Source of the DNA: Zea mays
Taxonomy: Eukaryota; Streptophyta; Magnoliopsida; Poales; Poaceae
DNA length: 64,000 nucleotides
NCBI RefSeq assembly: GCF_902167145.1
Contig: NC_050097.1
Location: 108,223,982-108,287,981 of the forward strand
Direction: 5' to 3'
Translations under genes and position numbers: made by a program
The notes under the pieces: model-generated
The model's input: only the letters and a program-made list of their open reading frames with translations
Databases searched by the model: none
Told to the model about the DNA's origin: nothing
Shown: positions 1-12,576 of the stretch, in pieces
How the letters are laid out: each line of letters opens with the position of its first letter
How positions within the stretch are numbered: position 1 is the first letter of the stretch

Positions 1-699
1 ACTGATATATCAGCCGTGCTCGCGGTTATGAGCGGCCAAGGGAGCTCCAGTGATTAGTGGTACTTGATCAGAGACATTATGGTACAGGTGGCTATGAGAT
101 CGATGGTTTTGGTTATGACTATGGTGCTGGTAAGTGGTATTCTTTCCGTTTGGAAAGGGTACATTGGGCTAATAACTTGGGTTAATGCTAAAACCTGGCT
201 TTCTATTAGTAAATAATAATCTGACCAACTAAAAGCAACTGCTTGACTTATCCCCACATAAAGCTAGTCCACTACAGCCAAACAGGATACTTGCTGAGTA
301 TGTTGATGTGTACTCACCCTTGCTCTACACACCAAACCCCCCCCCCATCCCCAGGTTGTCAGCATTGCAACCACTGCTCGGGAGAAGATGAAGCTGTGGA
401 AGGAGACTTCCAGGAGTTCCAAGACTACGACGAGTTCTAGGCGTGGGTTAGCGGCAACCCCCCAGTCGGCTGCCTGTGAAGGCCGCGTTTATCTACGTTT
501 CTTTTCCGCACTTTGATTTATTGTAAGAACTATATGGACGTCTCAGACGTATGATGTAATCGACTATTATTTCCCCTTTTAATACTATTTGAGCACTGTG
601 TGATGATGTCCATGTTATGTAACTGCTGTGTACGTGAATAACTGATCCTGGCACGTACATGGTTCGCATTCGGTTTGCCTTCTAAAACCGGGTGTGACA
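1..699 (+). repeat. 3' part of a chromovirus-type LTR
   Basis: The stretch has no credible gene. It ends in CCGGGTGTGACA, the typical 3' terminus of Gypsy LTRs that begin TGTCACACC. An LTR starting with the inverse of this terminus lies on the opposite strand from 4862. The next base (700) enters the frame of a Copia polymerase, so this LTR probably ended an insertion into that Copia element, with the rest left of the window. The text around 270-450, including a short acidic coding-like stretch, resembles the leader-like portion of the other chromovirus LTRs in this window. Confidence 0.6.
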
Positions 700-1097
700 G
701 AAGATCCCTGGTGTCTTGGGCTTCAAAGAAACAAAATTCCATAGCTCTTTCTATCGCTGAAGCCGAGTACATTGTCGTAGGCCATTGTTGTGCGCAATTG
801 CTTTGGATGAGGCAAACCCTTAGGGACTATGGTTACAAATTAACCAAAGTCCCTCTCCTATGTGATAATGAGAGTGCAATCCGCATGGCGGATAATCCCG
901 TTGAGCACAGTCGCACTAAGCACATAGCCATTCGGTATCACTTTTTGAGGGATCACCAACAAAGGGTGGATATCGAGATTGCATATGTTAGCACCAAAGA
1001 ACAATTAGCCGATATCTTCACCAAGCCATTAGATGAGAAAACCTTTACCAAACTTAGGCATGAGCTAAACATTCTTGATTCTAGGAATTTTGATTGA
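700..1097 (+). pseudogene. Ty1/Copia RNase H C-terminal fragment (Sirevirus type)
   Basis: Last ~130 codons of a Copia polyprotein. The frame opens inside RNase H (motif SIAEAEY near 747) and runs to TGA at 1095-1097, with the Copia-typical ADIFTKPL near the C-terminus (about 1009-1032). The upstream gag, protease, integrase and RT are absent because of the junction at 699/700. The remaining frame has no stop. With the downstream polypurine tracts and LTR it is the 3' end of one Sirevirus-like element (Opie/Ji/Giepum type by general appearance). It cannot act alone. Confidence 0.85.
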
Positions 1098-1918
1098 TAT
1101 TTTGCACACATAGCTCATTTATATACCTTTGATCATATCTCTTTCATCTGCTATGACTAATGTGGTTTTTAAGTGTATTTCATGCTAAGTCATGGATTGA
1201 AAGGGAAATGGAGTCCTCGGCGAAGACAAGGCTTCCACTCCACTCCATCGAATTATTCATCCTTCGCCGTCACTCCGCACCGCTCTCCAATTTGGTATAA
1301 TCTTCACTCATATATTGTTTGCCAAAGGGGGAGAGAAAGTAAAAGGGCTTATATTTCACTCACAAGTATCCGTTTTTGGTGATTCATGCCAAAGGGGGAG
1401 AAAGTATTAGCCCAAAACAAAAGGACCACACCACCACCAATTTCAAAAAATGTAGTCTTTTCAATTTGTATTAAAAAAGTTTTTCAATTAGTATCTTATT
1501 TTTGATATAATTTCAAATTGGTATGACCTCTTTCAAAATTAATATCTAAAACCCTCTTGAACCGTAAGAGGAGAATTTCATTAAGGGGGAGTTTTGTTTA
1601 GTCAAAGGAAAAGCATTTGAAACAGGGGGAGAAAATTTCAAATCTTGAAAATGCTTCTCGAAATCTTATTCATTTACCTTTGACTATTTGCAAAAAGACT
1701 TTGAAAAGAATTTCCAAAAGATTTTGCAAAACAAAACTAGTGGTGCAAGCATTGTCCAAAATGTTAATATGAAGAAAGCAATCCATGCATATTCTATGAA
1801 ATGTATATTGGTTTAATTCCAAGTAACCTTTGCACTTACCTTATGCAAACTAGTTCAATTCTGCACTTATATATTTGATTTGGTTTGTGTTGCCATCAAT
1901 CACCAAAAGGGGGGAGAT
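1098..1918 (+). other. Sirevirus 3' non-coding region with multiple polypurine tracts
   Basis: There is no gene here. AAAGGGGGAG-type purine runs recur near 1325, 1388, 1585 and 1625, and the last lies directly before the LTR at about 1903-1918 (CCAAAAGGGGGGAGAT). Repeated polypurine tracts upstream of the 3' LTR are a known trait of Sireviruses. The tract at 1903-1918 should be the functional primer for plus-strand DNA synthesis. Confidence 0.75.
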
Positions 1919-3073
1919 TGAAAGGGAAATAGGCTCACACCTTTTCCTAAATGATTTTGGTGGTTGATTTGCCCAACACAAATAATTGGACTAACTAGTT
2001 TGCTCTAGATTATAAGTTCTACAGGTGCCAAAGGTTCAACACAAACCAATAAAAAGTCCAAGAAAGGGTTCAAATAAAAAGGAGCAAAAGACAACCGAAG
2101 GCTGCCCTGGTCTGGCGCACCGGACAGTGTCCGGTGCACCAGGGAGATCAACTCCAAACTTGCCACCTTCGAGTTTCTGGAATTGCCCTCCGCTATAATT
2201 CACTGGATTGTCCGGTGTGCCAAGCAGAGTAATGGATACAGCGCCAACGGTCGTATGCAAAAGGTGAACAGTAAGCTACAATGCGTGGACAGCGCGCGCA
2301 GAAGTCAGAGCAGGCGCAGATGGCGCACCGGACAGTGAACAGGAGCTGTCCGGTGGCCCACATGTCAGAAGCTCCAACGGTCGAACCCTAACGGTTGGGT
2401 GACGTGGCTGGCGCACCGGACAGTGTCTGGTGACGCACCGGACTGTCCGGTGCGCCCGTCGACAGCAGAGTTCCCCAACGGCCATTTTGGTGGTTGGGGC
2501 TATAGGTACCCCCCAACAACCACTCTTCAAGGCACCCAAGCATTCACTACTCCTCATTCAATACAAGAGCAATACACAACACTCCAAGACACAAATCAAA
2601 GCCTCCGATCAAATCAAAGTCCACAATTCAACTCTAATTTTTAGAACTTGTGAGAAGATCGACTTGTGTTCTTTTGTTGTTCTTGTTGCTTGGTTGGCTT
2701 TCTTCTTTCTCTCATTCTTACTCTCAAAGCCTTGTAAGCAAAGCAAGAGACACCAATTGTGTGGTGGTCCTTGCGGAGTCTAAGTGACCCGGGAAATCAA
2801 GGAAGGAAGCTCACTCAGTCTAGGTCACCGCTTGAGAGAGGGAAAGGGTTGAAAGAGACCCGGTCTTTGTGACCACCTCAACGGGGAGTAGGTTTGCAAG
2901 AACTGAACCTCGGTAAAACAAATCACCGTGTCATCCGCCTTATTTGCTTGTGATTTGTTTTCGCCCTCTCTTTCGGACTCGATTATATTTCTAACACTAA
3001 CCCCGGCTTGTAGTTGTGCTTAAACTTTATAAATTTCAGATTTGCCTATTCACCCCCCTCTAGGCGACTTTCA
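1919..3073 (+). repeat. Sirevirus 3' LTR (1155 bp)
   Basis: It starts TGAAAGGGAAA right after the polypurine tract and ends CTAGGCGACTTTCA. It carries several copies of the palindromic module CACCGGACAGTGTCCGGTG or variants (near 2110, 2320, 2410 and 2440), as seen in LTRs of maize Opie/Ji-type elements. Short frames across these palindromes are not genes. Confidence 0.8.
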
Positions 3074-3573
3074 CTTTCCTTCATTCATATATGTTAATAT
3101 TATCGTACTTTTAGTAATACAAGAACAAATGATTACGTTTGTACCTTCGGCTGCGCGTGAAGGGAAATATGAGAATAACCTTCGGAAAGTAAGTAATCAA
3201 GATTGCACTTTGGGCTTTCTCTAATTACTTGCTTCAATGATCGCGTGAACAGTATGAGGGTACTGTTCATCTATTTATATGCATGGGATGCAGTCCAGGC
3301 GAAATTACAATTGTGCCCTTGATATCTTTACATTTGTTCTAATACAAACACTAAGGATAAAATTGTCTTTCTGCCCTTGATCTGGTTTGTTGCGAGTCCT
3401 TTTGAACCAACTTAAGCTGAAGCTTTGATACTTACCGAAGATTTGTCGTGTCCCTCTCATTCCTTGCTTCGTCGTTCTAGCTTCGGCATTTTGTCATGCG
3501 GTATGTCTACTAGATGAATCAAAGCAACTTGTTTATTCTGAGGACCTTTGGCAGAAAAAGGAGACCCCTAACA
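3074..3573 (-). repeat. Truncated Zeon/cinful-like LTR
   Basis: It is rich in CTTCGG and CCGAAG words. It shares layout with the LTRs at 24865 and 30816: the segment 'gaacagtatgagggtactgttcatctatttatatgcatggg' region near 3247-3290 matches their TATA-proximal part, and it ends in a diverged GAGGACC...CCCCTAACA. By that comparison it is on the minus strand. The Sirevirus LTR abuts its low-coordinate end, so it is truncated there. Confidence 0.55.
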
Positions 3574-4861
3574 TATATCACACGACCCCATACTGCCCAC
3601 TCCAGTATATCCCATAATATGCTCAATATCAAGAACCGAAGCCCCAACATCGGCATCCAATGCATTGGTTCAAACACAATCTACTCACTATGGGCTCATC
3701 AACCATATCTCATAGGACCTTCACCATATGAGCCACCACCATTCGGCCACCCCTAATACCCAACACAAGATTCACATCAAATAGATAGAATGGAGCCCTC
3801 TGAAGCAAGGACAGTCAATAGCATGTTCTAGCTTCAAAGCACATATTCCCCATCATGGGAAGATCAGGCTTTCAAGGAGAGAGTAAAAAAGCAAAAGATA
3901 GAAAGCTAGAGAAGAGTTCAACATGTGGGAGAACAAGGACCATATATCAACTCCAAATGGTCACACATCCCAATCACAATCAACCAAGATGACCTTCAAC
4001 TCAAAGACTACCCCATAATGACGCTATGGTGATTACTTGTGTAATAAAGGTATATGTTGTCCATAATGTCTTGGTCGACACTAGCAGTGAGAAAGACATC
4101 GTCTTTGCCAAAGCATTTAGGCAAATGCAGGAGCTCGAAGATAAGCTACAAGAGGCTATCAATCCATTATGTGGTTTTGGACGAAAACAAGTCTCAACAC
4201 TTGGGAAAATAAGAATGCCAATAACCTTCGACTACGTGCATAATACCAGAACTAAAAATATCACATTTGATATTGTTGATATGGAATACCCATACGACGC
4301 AATCATCAACAAATGTACCTTGAATGCCTTCAAAGCCATTGTCCATCCACCATATTTATGTATGAAGACGCCAAGTGCTGAAGGCCCAATATTAGTGTAT
4401 AATGGTCAAGAGGATGTCAGAAGAGTTATAAGAACCTGGGTAATATCCAAAGCCCTGCACACAATCGATGAGGCAGAAAAACAAGAGCAACAAAAGTAAG
4501 TCAAAAAATAACTTTGGTGGATCATCCAAAGACAATGCTCCTCTGTGAAGATATAGCTGATCAGAACGTCCTCTTTGGGTCGTAGTTAACTCAGGAGCAA
4601 AAAGGGCATTTGAAAAAAATTCTTATTTCACAACAAAGATGACTTTGCATGGTTTGCAAACGACTACAGAAGCATCATCAAGCATGCCGTTAATGTGGAT
4701 CCTAAAATAAAACCATAAAAGTAAAAGCTTCAAAAAATATCTATAGATAATGCCAAAGTTGCTAGGACCAAGGTTAAGAGACTCCTCATTGCTAGAGTAA
4801 TCAGAGAAGTTGCCTATCTAAAGTAGATTGAAAATACGATTATGGTAAATAAATCCAACGA
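3574..4861 (+). pseudogene. Decayed Ty3/Gypsy gag tail, protease and RT start
   Basis: The first part (about 3590-3800) reads as proline-rich gag-like text. 4026-4499 is an open stretch of 157 codons with the layout of a Tat-lineage aspartic protease. Its active-site loop reads VDTSS (near 4075), so the usual Gly is absent. The C-terminal part has the YDAIINKCTLNAF and HPPYLCMK motifs. From about 4610 to 4850 a frame with stops resembles the segment before RT (FAWFAN, VKRLLIARVIREV). Similarity stops at 4861, where an LTR begins. The fragment is non-functional. Confidence 0.7.
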
Positions 4862-6808
4862 TGTCACACCTGGATTTAAGGGCAAACTCAGGTGTGTCTT
4901 AAATGTGTGCTAGGATCAAGTCTCACACATATGATGACCCATGGTACATAAATCAATTGCACATCTTTATTACATAATAGGACTGATGTACAAAATAGCG
5001 AAACAAATACATCATATGACAACACGATCCTCTGCAACCATAGTTGACTAGGAGAAGACGGTCTAGACCTCTCCAAACTTATCGAAGCATCCTTCATGTT
5101 CCTCATTTTGCAGTACCTATTCTTGACCTAGTGTGATTATAACAAGTGTGAGCTCACATATGTTCATCGCTCAGCATGTGTGGGGAATAATGTGCATGAG
5201 CTCACTTACGGTGGGGCTCATGTGTAGTGTAAGGCTTAACAAGGAAAATGGTTAAGGCTGAGCATTGCTTTTAATAAGTTGGTCAAGATTTTATTAGCAA
5301 TTACTAAGTAAGATTATATACCAACTCAATTAAATAATTGATCACAGTGATGAATAAAACCCATGGTGCAATGCAAATGATAGGTTAAGTTTAATTCCAT
5401 AAATTACTCATGTGAGGGTCTGAGCCGCTCTTGACCGTGAGCACTACTGATATGCCAGTTTTACACTCTATAGAAGTTGTGCTTCTTTACACACAGGTTG
5501 TGATACCCATCTGCCACGGGGTCATAAATCTCATACACCTCTACTTAGGAGGCGAGGCAGGGAAGCACTACGAGGCCTTTAAAAGTTGTACTAATATAAG
5601 AAAACCCACTACGGATTCAAGCAGAGGGGGTATAGGAATCCCTCGTTCGAAAAGCTATCCTAGATAGTTTGACCCGAGAACCTCCCTATACTTGTGCAAC
5701 TCCTCCCCGCTTGCCCTTTCGAATAAGGCTCTTACATACCATCTTTCCTAATTAATTGACCAAGGGCATCCCATTCCACCCTTGTGGTAGCACTGTTTTC
5801 TCAGGTGATCGCTCCTTGTTCCAATAAAACAAAGTTACCTTATCATTCATGAGAGTAAACGAGAAATAATAAATCATATTTAAACATGATCACAAATCAT
5901 ATATATAACATTAATCCCAAAACCAGGTAGAGCACTAGCAAGACTACCCAATAATTCATTTGTTTGCAAGGTGTAGGGTAAACAAAACTAGGTAACCTAT
6001 TAGGTCCCATCAACTTAACCTAAATGTGCCACAATGATTAACATAACATTATTAGGTCAAATCAAGTGATCAAGGACACAACTTGCCTTTTTGGTTTAAT
6101 TCCAGGTACTTCTCCACTTGGAGCTTCAGGTTCCTCGTGACCTCGCTTCTACTCGTAGCAATACATACAAATAAACAAACAATGGATATGAAAACAATAC
6201 ACCAAAACATGAGAACAAACCACACATTAGTATTCTACACATCGCTACGAGATCGTAGGTTCAAGAATTACTAAAATCAGAGTTATGGTTAAAAAGATAC
6301 AATTTTCTAAAGCTTTAGGTGATTAAATAGTGAAAGTATATTCTATGTTAATTAATGTAAATCAGGTGAGAAAAATATTACAAAGAAATAACTTATTCAA
6401 TTTTAATCTAAGGTATAACTTGATTATAGATTATGTTTTAGTCAGTTTATAATTATAGACAAATTAACTTTGATTAGGAGGTTAATATACTAAACATAGT
6501 TTAAACAAATACCTAATTATAAAAGTGTATGATATAATACAAATAATGTTGTTACCGTAAAGGCAATATTATTATGAAGCTAACACAACTTGAATGGGTC
6601 AAATTGGAGCTAAAATGAGTAAGTTATGGAGTTTACAAGTTTCTAGGTACTTTGTTATTGATTTTACTCCTTAAAATAAGTTCCAGGGGTGATTTTGCAA
6701 AGTCCCTATTTAATTCTATTCATTTTAATTCATTTATGGACGACAATTCATTAATAAGAAATTCTAGGGACTCTTTTAGAAAACAACACCAACAAAGGGG
6801 TACGTAGT
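4862..6808 (-). repeat. Chromovirus-type LTR, 3' portion, minus strand
   Basis: It begins TGTCACACCTGG on the plus strand, the inverse of the GGGTGTGACA end at 690-699. Read on the minus strand, 5740-5850 matches the text near 54225-54330 (AATTGGAAC ... CTAATTAATTAGG), so it is a related LTR in the opposite orientation. No gene is present. It is interrupted at 6804-6808 (GTAGT) by the 15-kb element and appears to resume at 21945. Confidence 0.5.
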
Positions 6809-7454
6809 TGTGGGGGACACATATCCCCCGGGTCCACTAGAAGGATAAAAGACCTCACGAAAGGCCCAAAGGCCCCATAATTCGTAAGGTCATCCCCCTC
6901 GTGGGCCTGGGAGGAACGAACAGTGAGACAAATCAGCACAAGGCCGGGTCGGAGCAAGCCCAGACGGCCCAACAACATCCGAGCAGTAATCACAGCAGTG
7001 ACCCGACCTTCCCGCACAGGAGTCCCGTACATCGGAACTAGGCGAGGATGAGTCGGCTGAATTATAGGGAGACAAACTCAGTTAGTTCACTATTATCCTG
7101 GCTCACATCGTTATCATATCCACATGTAATGCCCCACGGTCGAGTATATAAGGCCTAGGGGGCACCCCTTCAAAAGGATCGATCGAGAGAGACATCATTC
7201 ATCACTTAGCCATCCACCCCGCTCTCTACGTTTTCCAGCACTAGAGAGCTCCCTTGTAACCCATCACATAAAGCATTCCAGCCAGGACGTAGGGTGTTAC
7301 GCACCTCAAAGCGGCCCGAACCTGTACATCATTGTCTACTATTTCTCGTGCGCCTAGCACGAACCATCGAGCTACAGTCGGTAACACCGTCCTACTCCTA
7401 AAAAGCACCTCGGGGGGTAACCCTGGGTGCGCGGTCGGACCCGAAACACCGACA
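6809..7454 (+). repeat. 5' LTR of the Grande-like element
   Basis: It runs from TGTGGGGGACA to GAAACACCGACA and matches the 3' LTR at 21299-21944 with 10 substitutions and no length change. A TATA-like GAGTATATAAGGC at about 7143-7155 is the likely promoter for the genomic RNA. Confidence 0.95.
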
Positions 7455-7456
7455 GC

Positions 7457-7475
7457 TGGCACGCCAGGTAGGGGG
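7457..7475 (+). other. Primer-binding site
   Basis: TGGCACGCCAGGTAGGGGG begins two bases after the 5' LTR. It resembles the TGGCGCGCCAGGTAGGGGG sites of other grass Tat-type Gypsy elements, with one change in the first eight bases. Confidence 0.75.
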
Positions 7476-7500
7476 TGTGTCATCGATCCAAGCTAGCTCA

Positions 7501-9606
7501 ATGGTCGTCACCTTCTAGCACAAGATCATCCTCCACCCCGAATCCATATTCTGCTTCGGTACTATCTCATCTCTGGCGGATGAGGAGGGAACTCTGCATC
7601 GCCTCGCGGATCCGCCAAAGAGAAAGCTTTCCTCAGAAACCTCCGAGAAAATCGGGGTGAGGCAGGAAAAAATACAACCTCCGGCGCTCCTAAAAAAGAT
7701 CACCTCCGGCAAGATAGGGGCTGAGGGTCCCTCAGCCCGGAGAACTCCGCTGTCCACCTCTCCGACGAAAGAATGGACACGAATCACAAGGAGAAAGGAA
7801 GCAAAGGATCATCGAGCTGATCTTTCTGCGCCTCCGCCCTCAAAGGAGAACGGAAAGAAGATCGCCGTGACAGCCGCTCCATTCTACCCCGACGTCCTCT
7901 TCATCGGGAGAGTGAAGTCACCCCCCATCTCCGACGACGAGCCGACTGCACCCGGGGAGGAACCTCCTCAGCGGGAATCCCGCAGACGGAGGAACCGACG
8001 CCGAAATATCCGGCGACATCACGAGGCCGGGGAGCGGGACCCGGCGCAACCCGTATCGCGAGACGAGGTCTCAGAGATAGGAGAAACTCCAGAGAAACGT
8101 GTCTTCAGGGAACGAAGGAATTCCCGACGACGCGATCGTCGGCGGGCTCAAGAACAGGCCGAGCAGGAGACAAGGCAGCGTCGGGAAAATCCACTCTTCG
8201 GGCGCAACTTGAACCCCGACTTCGCCTGAGCCATGAACACGCAAAGTGAAGTTGGAGGGGTGTTGGCTCGGATAGCTGATGGCCTCCCTCGGACTCCCGA
8301 CGCCGAGGGCTATCGGTGGCTGTTCACTCAAGCAGCCAATCACCTTCTACCCCTCGCTCACCCACCGAACGATCTACGACACACCATCAACAGTCGCCGG
8401 GACGCGTGGAGCTCCATCAATGCTTCGCGTGAACGACGACACGAGAACGAAATCCGTCGCCGGGAAGAGTACGACCGGGACCATGGCATCCCAGCATGGA
8501 GTCAGGCTACCAGGACCGAGTCGGCCACGGCTTCAACTGGAGGCACCACCCGGGGACGGTCGAGGCGCCACGACAATCACTCCCCTCCCCGGGACAGACA
8601 ACATCATCGACGATAGGAGGACACGTGTGGAGTATCAGCGCTTACTCCGTGCCTCAGGGCCATTCAATGGCCCCCTAACTTCAAGGTATCCAACGTCGAC
8701 AAATATGAACCTAAGCAGGATCCAGGAGGCTGGCTGGCCGTCTACACCACCACTGCCCGGGCTACTGGGGCAACCGAGGACGTGATTACCGCGTACTTGC
8801 CTATCGTCCTCGGGCAAGACGCGCTGCAATGGCTGCGACACCTACCCTGACACTGCATCGACGACTGGAGCGACTTCAGTCGGCGCTTCACCGCCAACTT
8901 TCAATCTCTCTCCGATAAGCCGGCGCAACCATGGGACCTCAAATCCATCAAGCGCCGGGGGGACGAAACTCTCCGGTCATACCTCAAAAGGTTCCAGACC
9001 ATGATAAATCGTATCCCCGAAGTCGTGGAGGTGGCAGTGATCGAGGACTTCTACAGAGGCTCCAATGACTCGGCCTTCGTCCGAACCATATTACAGAAGG
9101 CGCCGACTACCTCCGAGCAACTGTTCTGGGAAGCCGACCTCTACATCACCGCCGACGAGCGAGCTCAGGACCTCATCGGAGGAATAAAGCCAGCACCAGC
9201 GGCACCGCGACGCGACATGAATCAGCAGCCCGACAAGCGTTGGGAGAAGAGACCTCGCGAAGAAGTCCATGCCACCGGACCACCTGCCTCTCGCGCCCGG
9301 GGAGGACCTCGTGGAGGCAAACGCGCGCTGGACAACATCCTCGACGCCCAGTGCCCGTACCACAAGGACATGCGCCACACCCTTCGGAACTGCAGAGACT
9401 TCAAGCACTCCGTCGGGCACGACCGACCCTTCCAACCTCTACCTCCTCCTCCGCCGCGGGGAGGACCAGGAGAACCGCGACAGCCCCAGCAGCAGGAGGA
9501 GGGAGGAGGTGGAGCCTTCCCGCGTGTTGACAGAGAGATCAATGTCATCTTCGGCGGACACGGATCGCAGGAGAACAAGAGACAACAAAAGCTCAACGAT
9601 CGCTAG
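7501..9606 (+). pseudogene. gag: Gypsy gag, one frame with five stop codons
   Basis: From ATG at 7501 the whole 702-codon span stays in one frame but meets stops at 7516 (TAG), 8227 (TGA), 8614 (TAG), 8848 (TGA) and 9604 (TAG). No frameshift is needed. The N-terminal third is Arg/Glu-rich. The capsid-like core lies around 8650-9190 (GWLAVYTTTA, DALQWL, FSRRFTANF, LRSYLKRFQ). The C-terminal part holds a zinc-knuckle-like CPYHKDMRHTLRNC segment near 9352-9393, followed by Pro/Gly-rich text. Gag would form the particle that packages the RNA; this copy cannot make it. Confidence 0.88.
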
Positions 9607-11692
9607 ATACTGGTGGCAACTACCAGCCCTCCCGCTCCATACCGATGGTCGGAGCACCCGATCACCTTCACTCGGGCGGATCAGTGGCTCAACTTCGATC
9701 ACCCAGGCAAATACCCGCTCCTCGTCGATCTGGTGATCCGAGAGAGCAGGGTGAAGAAGGTATTGGTGGACGGGGGGAGCAGCATCAACGTCACCTTCCC
9801 CCGAACACTCCAAGGCTTGGGAGTTCACCTCAAGGAACTCCACGAGTCAGACACTCCTTTCTTCAGCATCGTGCCGACTGAAGGAGAATACCCGCTGGGC
9901 CACATCTACATGCCGGTCAACTTCAGAACTCCGGAGAACTACAGAACTGAGTTCTTGAGGTTCGAAGTGGCGAACTTTGACTACGAGTACAACCCATCAT
10001 CGGAAGGCCTGGATTGGCGAAATTCATGGCCATTCCGCATTATACATACATGATATTGAAGATGCCAGGGCCGCAAGGGATCATAACTGTGCGCACTGAC
10101 TTCCAAGGCGCCGCAGAATGTTTCCGAGTGGCCATTCAAGCGGCCCTCACCACCAAACCGTCGGTGACTTCTTCTGCGCAGGCGAACTCTAAGCCTGAGG
10201 AAGACCTCGCAGTACCCGCGAACGAGGCTCAAGCTGCGACCTCTATGCGGCCGACTGTAGAGACCAAAAGAGTCAACCTTGGGTTCAATGATGAATGCAA
10301 AACCACCATCATCAGCTCCAGTCTGGATGACAAATAGGAAAGCGCGCTCGTCCAGTTCGTGCAAGATAACCAAGATGTATTCGCATGGCAACCTGCGGAT
10401 ATGCTGGGAGTCCCAAGAGAACTGGCCGAGCACAAATTAAAGGTCTACCCCCAGGCGAGGCCGATCCGGCAAAAGTTGCATCGTTTCACGCCCGACAAGA
10501 GAGAGGCCATTCGCGCTGAGCTGGCTCGCTTGGTCGCGGCTGGATTTATTAGAGAGGTGTTACATCCCGAGTGGTTAGCCAACCCTGTTCTTGTACTCAA
10601 AAAGAATAAAGTGGATTGGCGCATGTGCGTTGACTATACGGATCTCAACAAACACTGTCCAAAGGATCCCTTCGGGCTTCCTAGGATAGATCAGGTGGTA
10701 GATTCCACCGCTGGATGTTCTGTGCTGTCCTTCTTGGATTGCTACTCTGGGTATCATCAGATTAGCCTCGCGAAAGAAGACGAAGAAAAAACAGCGTTCA
10801 TCACTCCATTCGGTGCTTTCTGCTATACCTCCATGTCGTTCGGCCTCAAAAGCGCTAGAGCGACTCACCAAAGAGCTATTCAAACATGCTTAGCCGATCA
10901 CTGGGGCAAGCGTGTGGAAGATTATGTGGACGATGTGGTGATCAAAACAGAAAATTCGGAAAATTTCATCGAAGATTTACAACTGGTTTTCAACAGTCTA
11001 CGGCGATATCGATGGAAGCTTAATCCCGAAAAATGTGTTTTCGGGGTACCAGCAGGAAAGTTACTCGGGTTCATTGTTAGCCACCGGGGAATCGAAGCTA
11101 ATCCAGAAAAGATCGAAGCTATCATGAGGATGGAGGCACCGCGATCACAGAAGAAAGTTCAAAGACTTACCGAATGTATGGCAGCCCTGAGCAGATTCAT
11201 ATCCAGGCTGGGAGAAAAAGGCTTACCATTTTATAAGTTACTCAAGAAGGTGGACAAGTTTCAGTGGACTTCAGAAGCACAGGAAGCCCTAGATGCATTG
11301 AAAAAGTTCTTGACGACACCACCAGTGCTGAAACCACCACGTCGAGCCACGCTAACTCAACCAGCTGAAGATCTGCTGTTATATATCTCCTGCACGACTC
11401 ACGTGGTAAGCACCGCGTTGGTAGTCGAGCGAGCAGAAGAAGGACATGCATACCCAGTACAACATCCTGTTTATTTCATCAGTGAAGTTCTGGGTCCCTC
11501 GAAGAAGAAATACCCTCAAGTTCAGAAGCTATTATATGCAGTACTTCTAACTGCACGCAAGCTCCATCACTACTTCGACGACCACAAAGTCATAGTAGTC
11601 ACGGGATTTCCGATAGGAGATATTCTTCACAACAAAGAAGCCATCGAGAGAATAGCCAAGTGGGCCTGCGAGCTGGGATCTCATGACATTGA

Positions 11693-12253
11693 GGGCCCGT
11701 TTGGCACAGCTCCAGCTCCTGATTCTAAGCGAGGATCTAGAGGAGCCGTGCCAAACGGGTATTTTTTTAAACTGATTCTCGTGTGGAGCCGAAAGATCGG
11801 GAGTCATTTTTGTGAAGAAAGGTGGGATCTAAAAAAACCTGCTCCACCCTCCCTTAAAACAGCTCCTCAACCAACCAAATATGGACCTCCCCTTAAAGTT
11901 TGATCGAAATTACCCGCAATTGCCATTGGACAAAAACATAACGAGCCAATTTATGGATTAAACATTTGAGACCATTTTATGCACTACTATGATGGGAATA
12001 TTTTACATGTTATTGTTTCATATTTTCCCCGTATATGCATCCTACTTATTGGTTTGTAATAAAGTTGAACTGCAAAGAGTAAAACAGACAATCGTCACAG
12101 ACCACCAACTCTCAGAAGACAAGAATCCGTTTACTTGCCAAACGGTTTTAAAAATGATTCTGATTTTCTAGGAGAATCAGGAGGATCAGCTCCTCACGAG
12201 GATCAGGATCTAGAGCTAAAGAAGCTGGAGCTGGAGCTTTGCCAAACGGGCCC
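11693..12253. mobile_element. 561-bp PIF/Harbinger-type MITE inserted in RNase H
   Basis: The terminal inverted repeats are 27 bp with one mismatch. The left end is GGGCCCGTTTGGCACAGCTC and the right end mirrors it. The 3-bp duplication TGA lies at 11690-11692 and 12254-12256, and removing insert plus one TGA restores the RNase H frame. The left end folds on itself: CCCGTTTGGCAC at 11696 is answered by GTGCCAAACGGG ending at 11760. CCAAACGG recurs near 12140. No coding capacity is seen. The termini and 3-bp site suggest Tourist/PIF-Harbinger, although the site is TGA rather than the usual TWA. Confidence 0.85.
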
Positions 12254-12576
12254 TGAATTTCGACCTCGCACTGCCATTAAAACTCAAGCACTGGTTGACT
12301 TTGTATCAGAGTGGACCGAACAACAAGTACCAGATAACCCAGAAACTGCAGAAGTATGGCGAATGTATTTTGATGGCTCGTTAAAGCTGCAGGGAGCAGG
12401 CACAGGGATCCTCTTTACTGCACCTGGAGGCGAGCACCTCAGATATGCCCTTCAGTTGTTATTTCCAGCCTCTAACAATGCAGCAGAATATGAAGCTCTG
12501 ATTCATGGACTGAACATTGCTATATCACTGGGCATCAAGAGACTGATGGTATATGGAGATTCTCTGGTAGTCATAA

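Noticed and set aside
8071..9843. Long frames overlapping gag on both strands
   Set aside because: They are shadows of the GC-rich gag frame, which alone contains the capsid and knuckle motifs.
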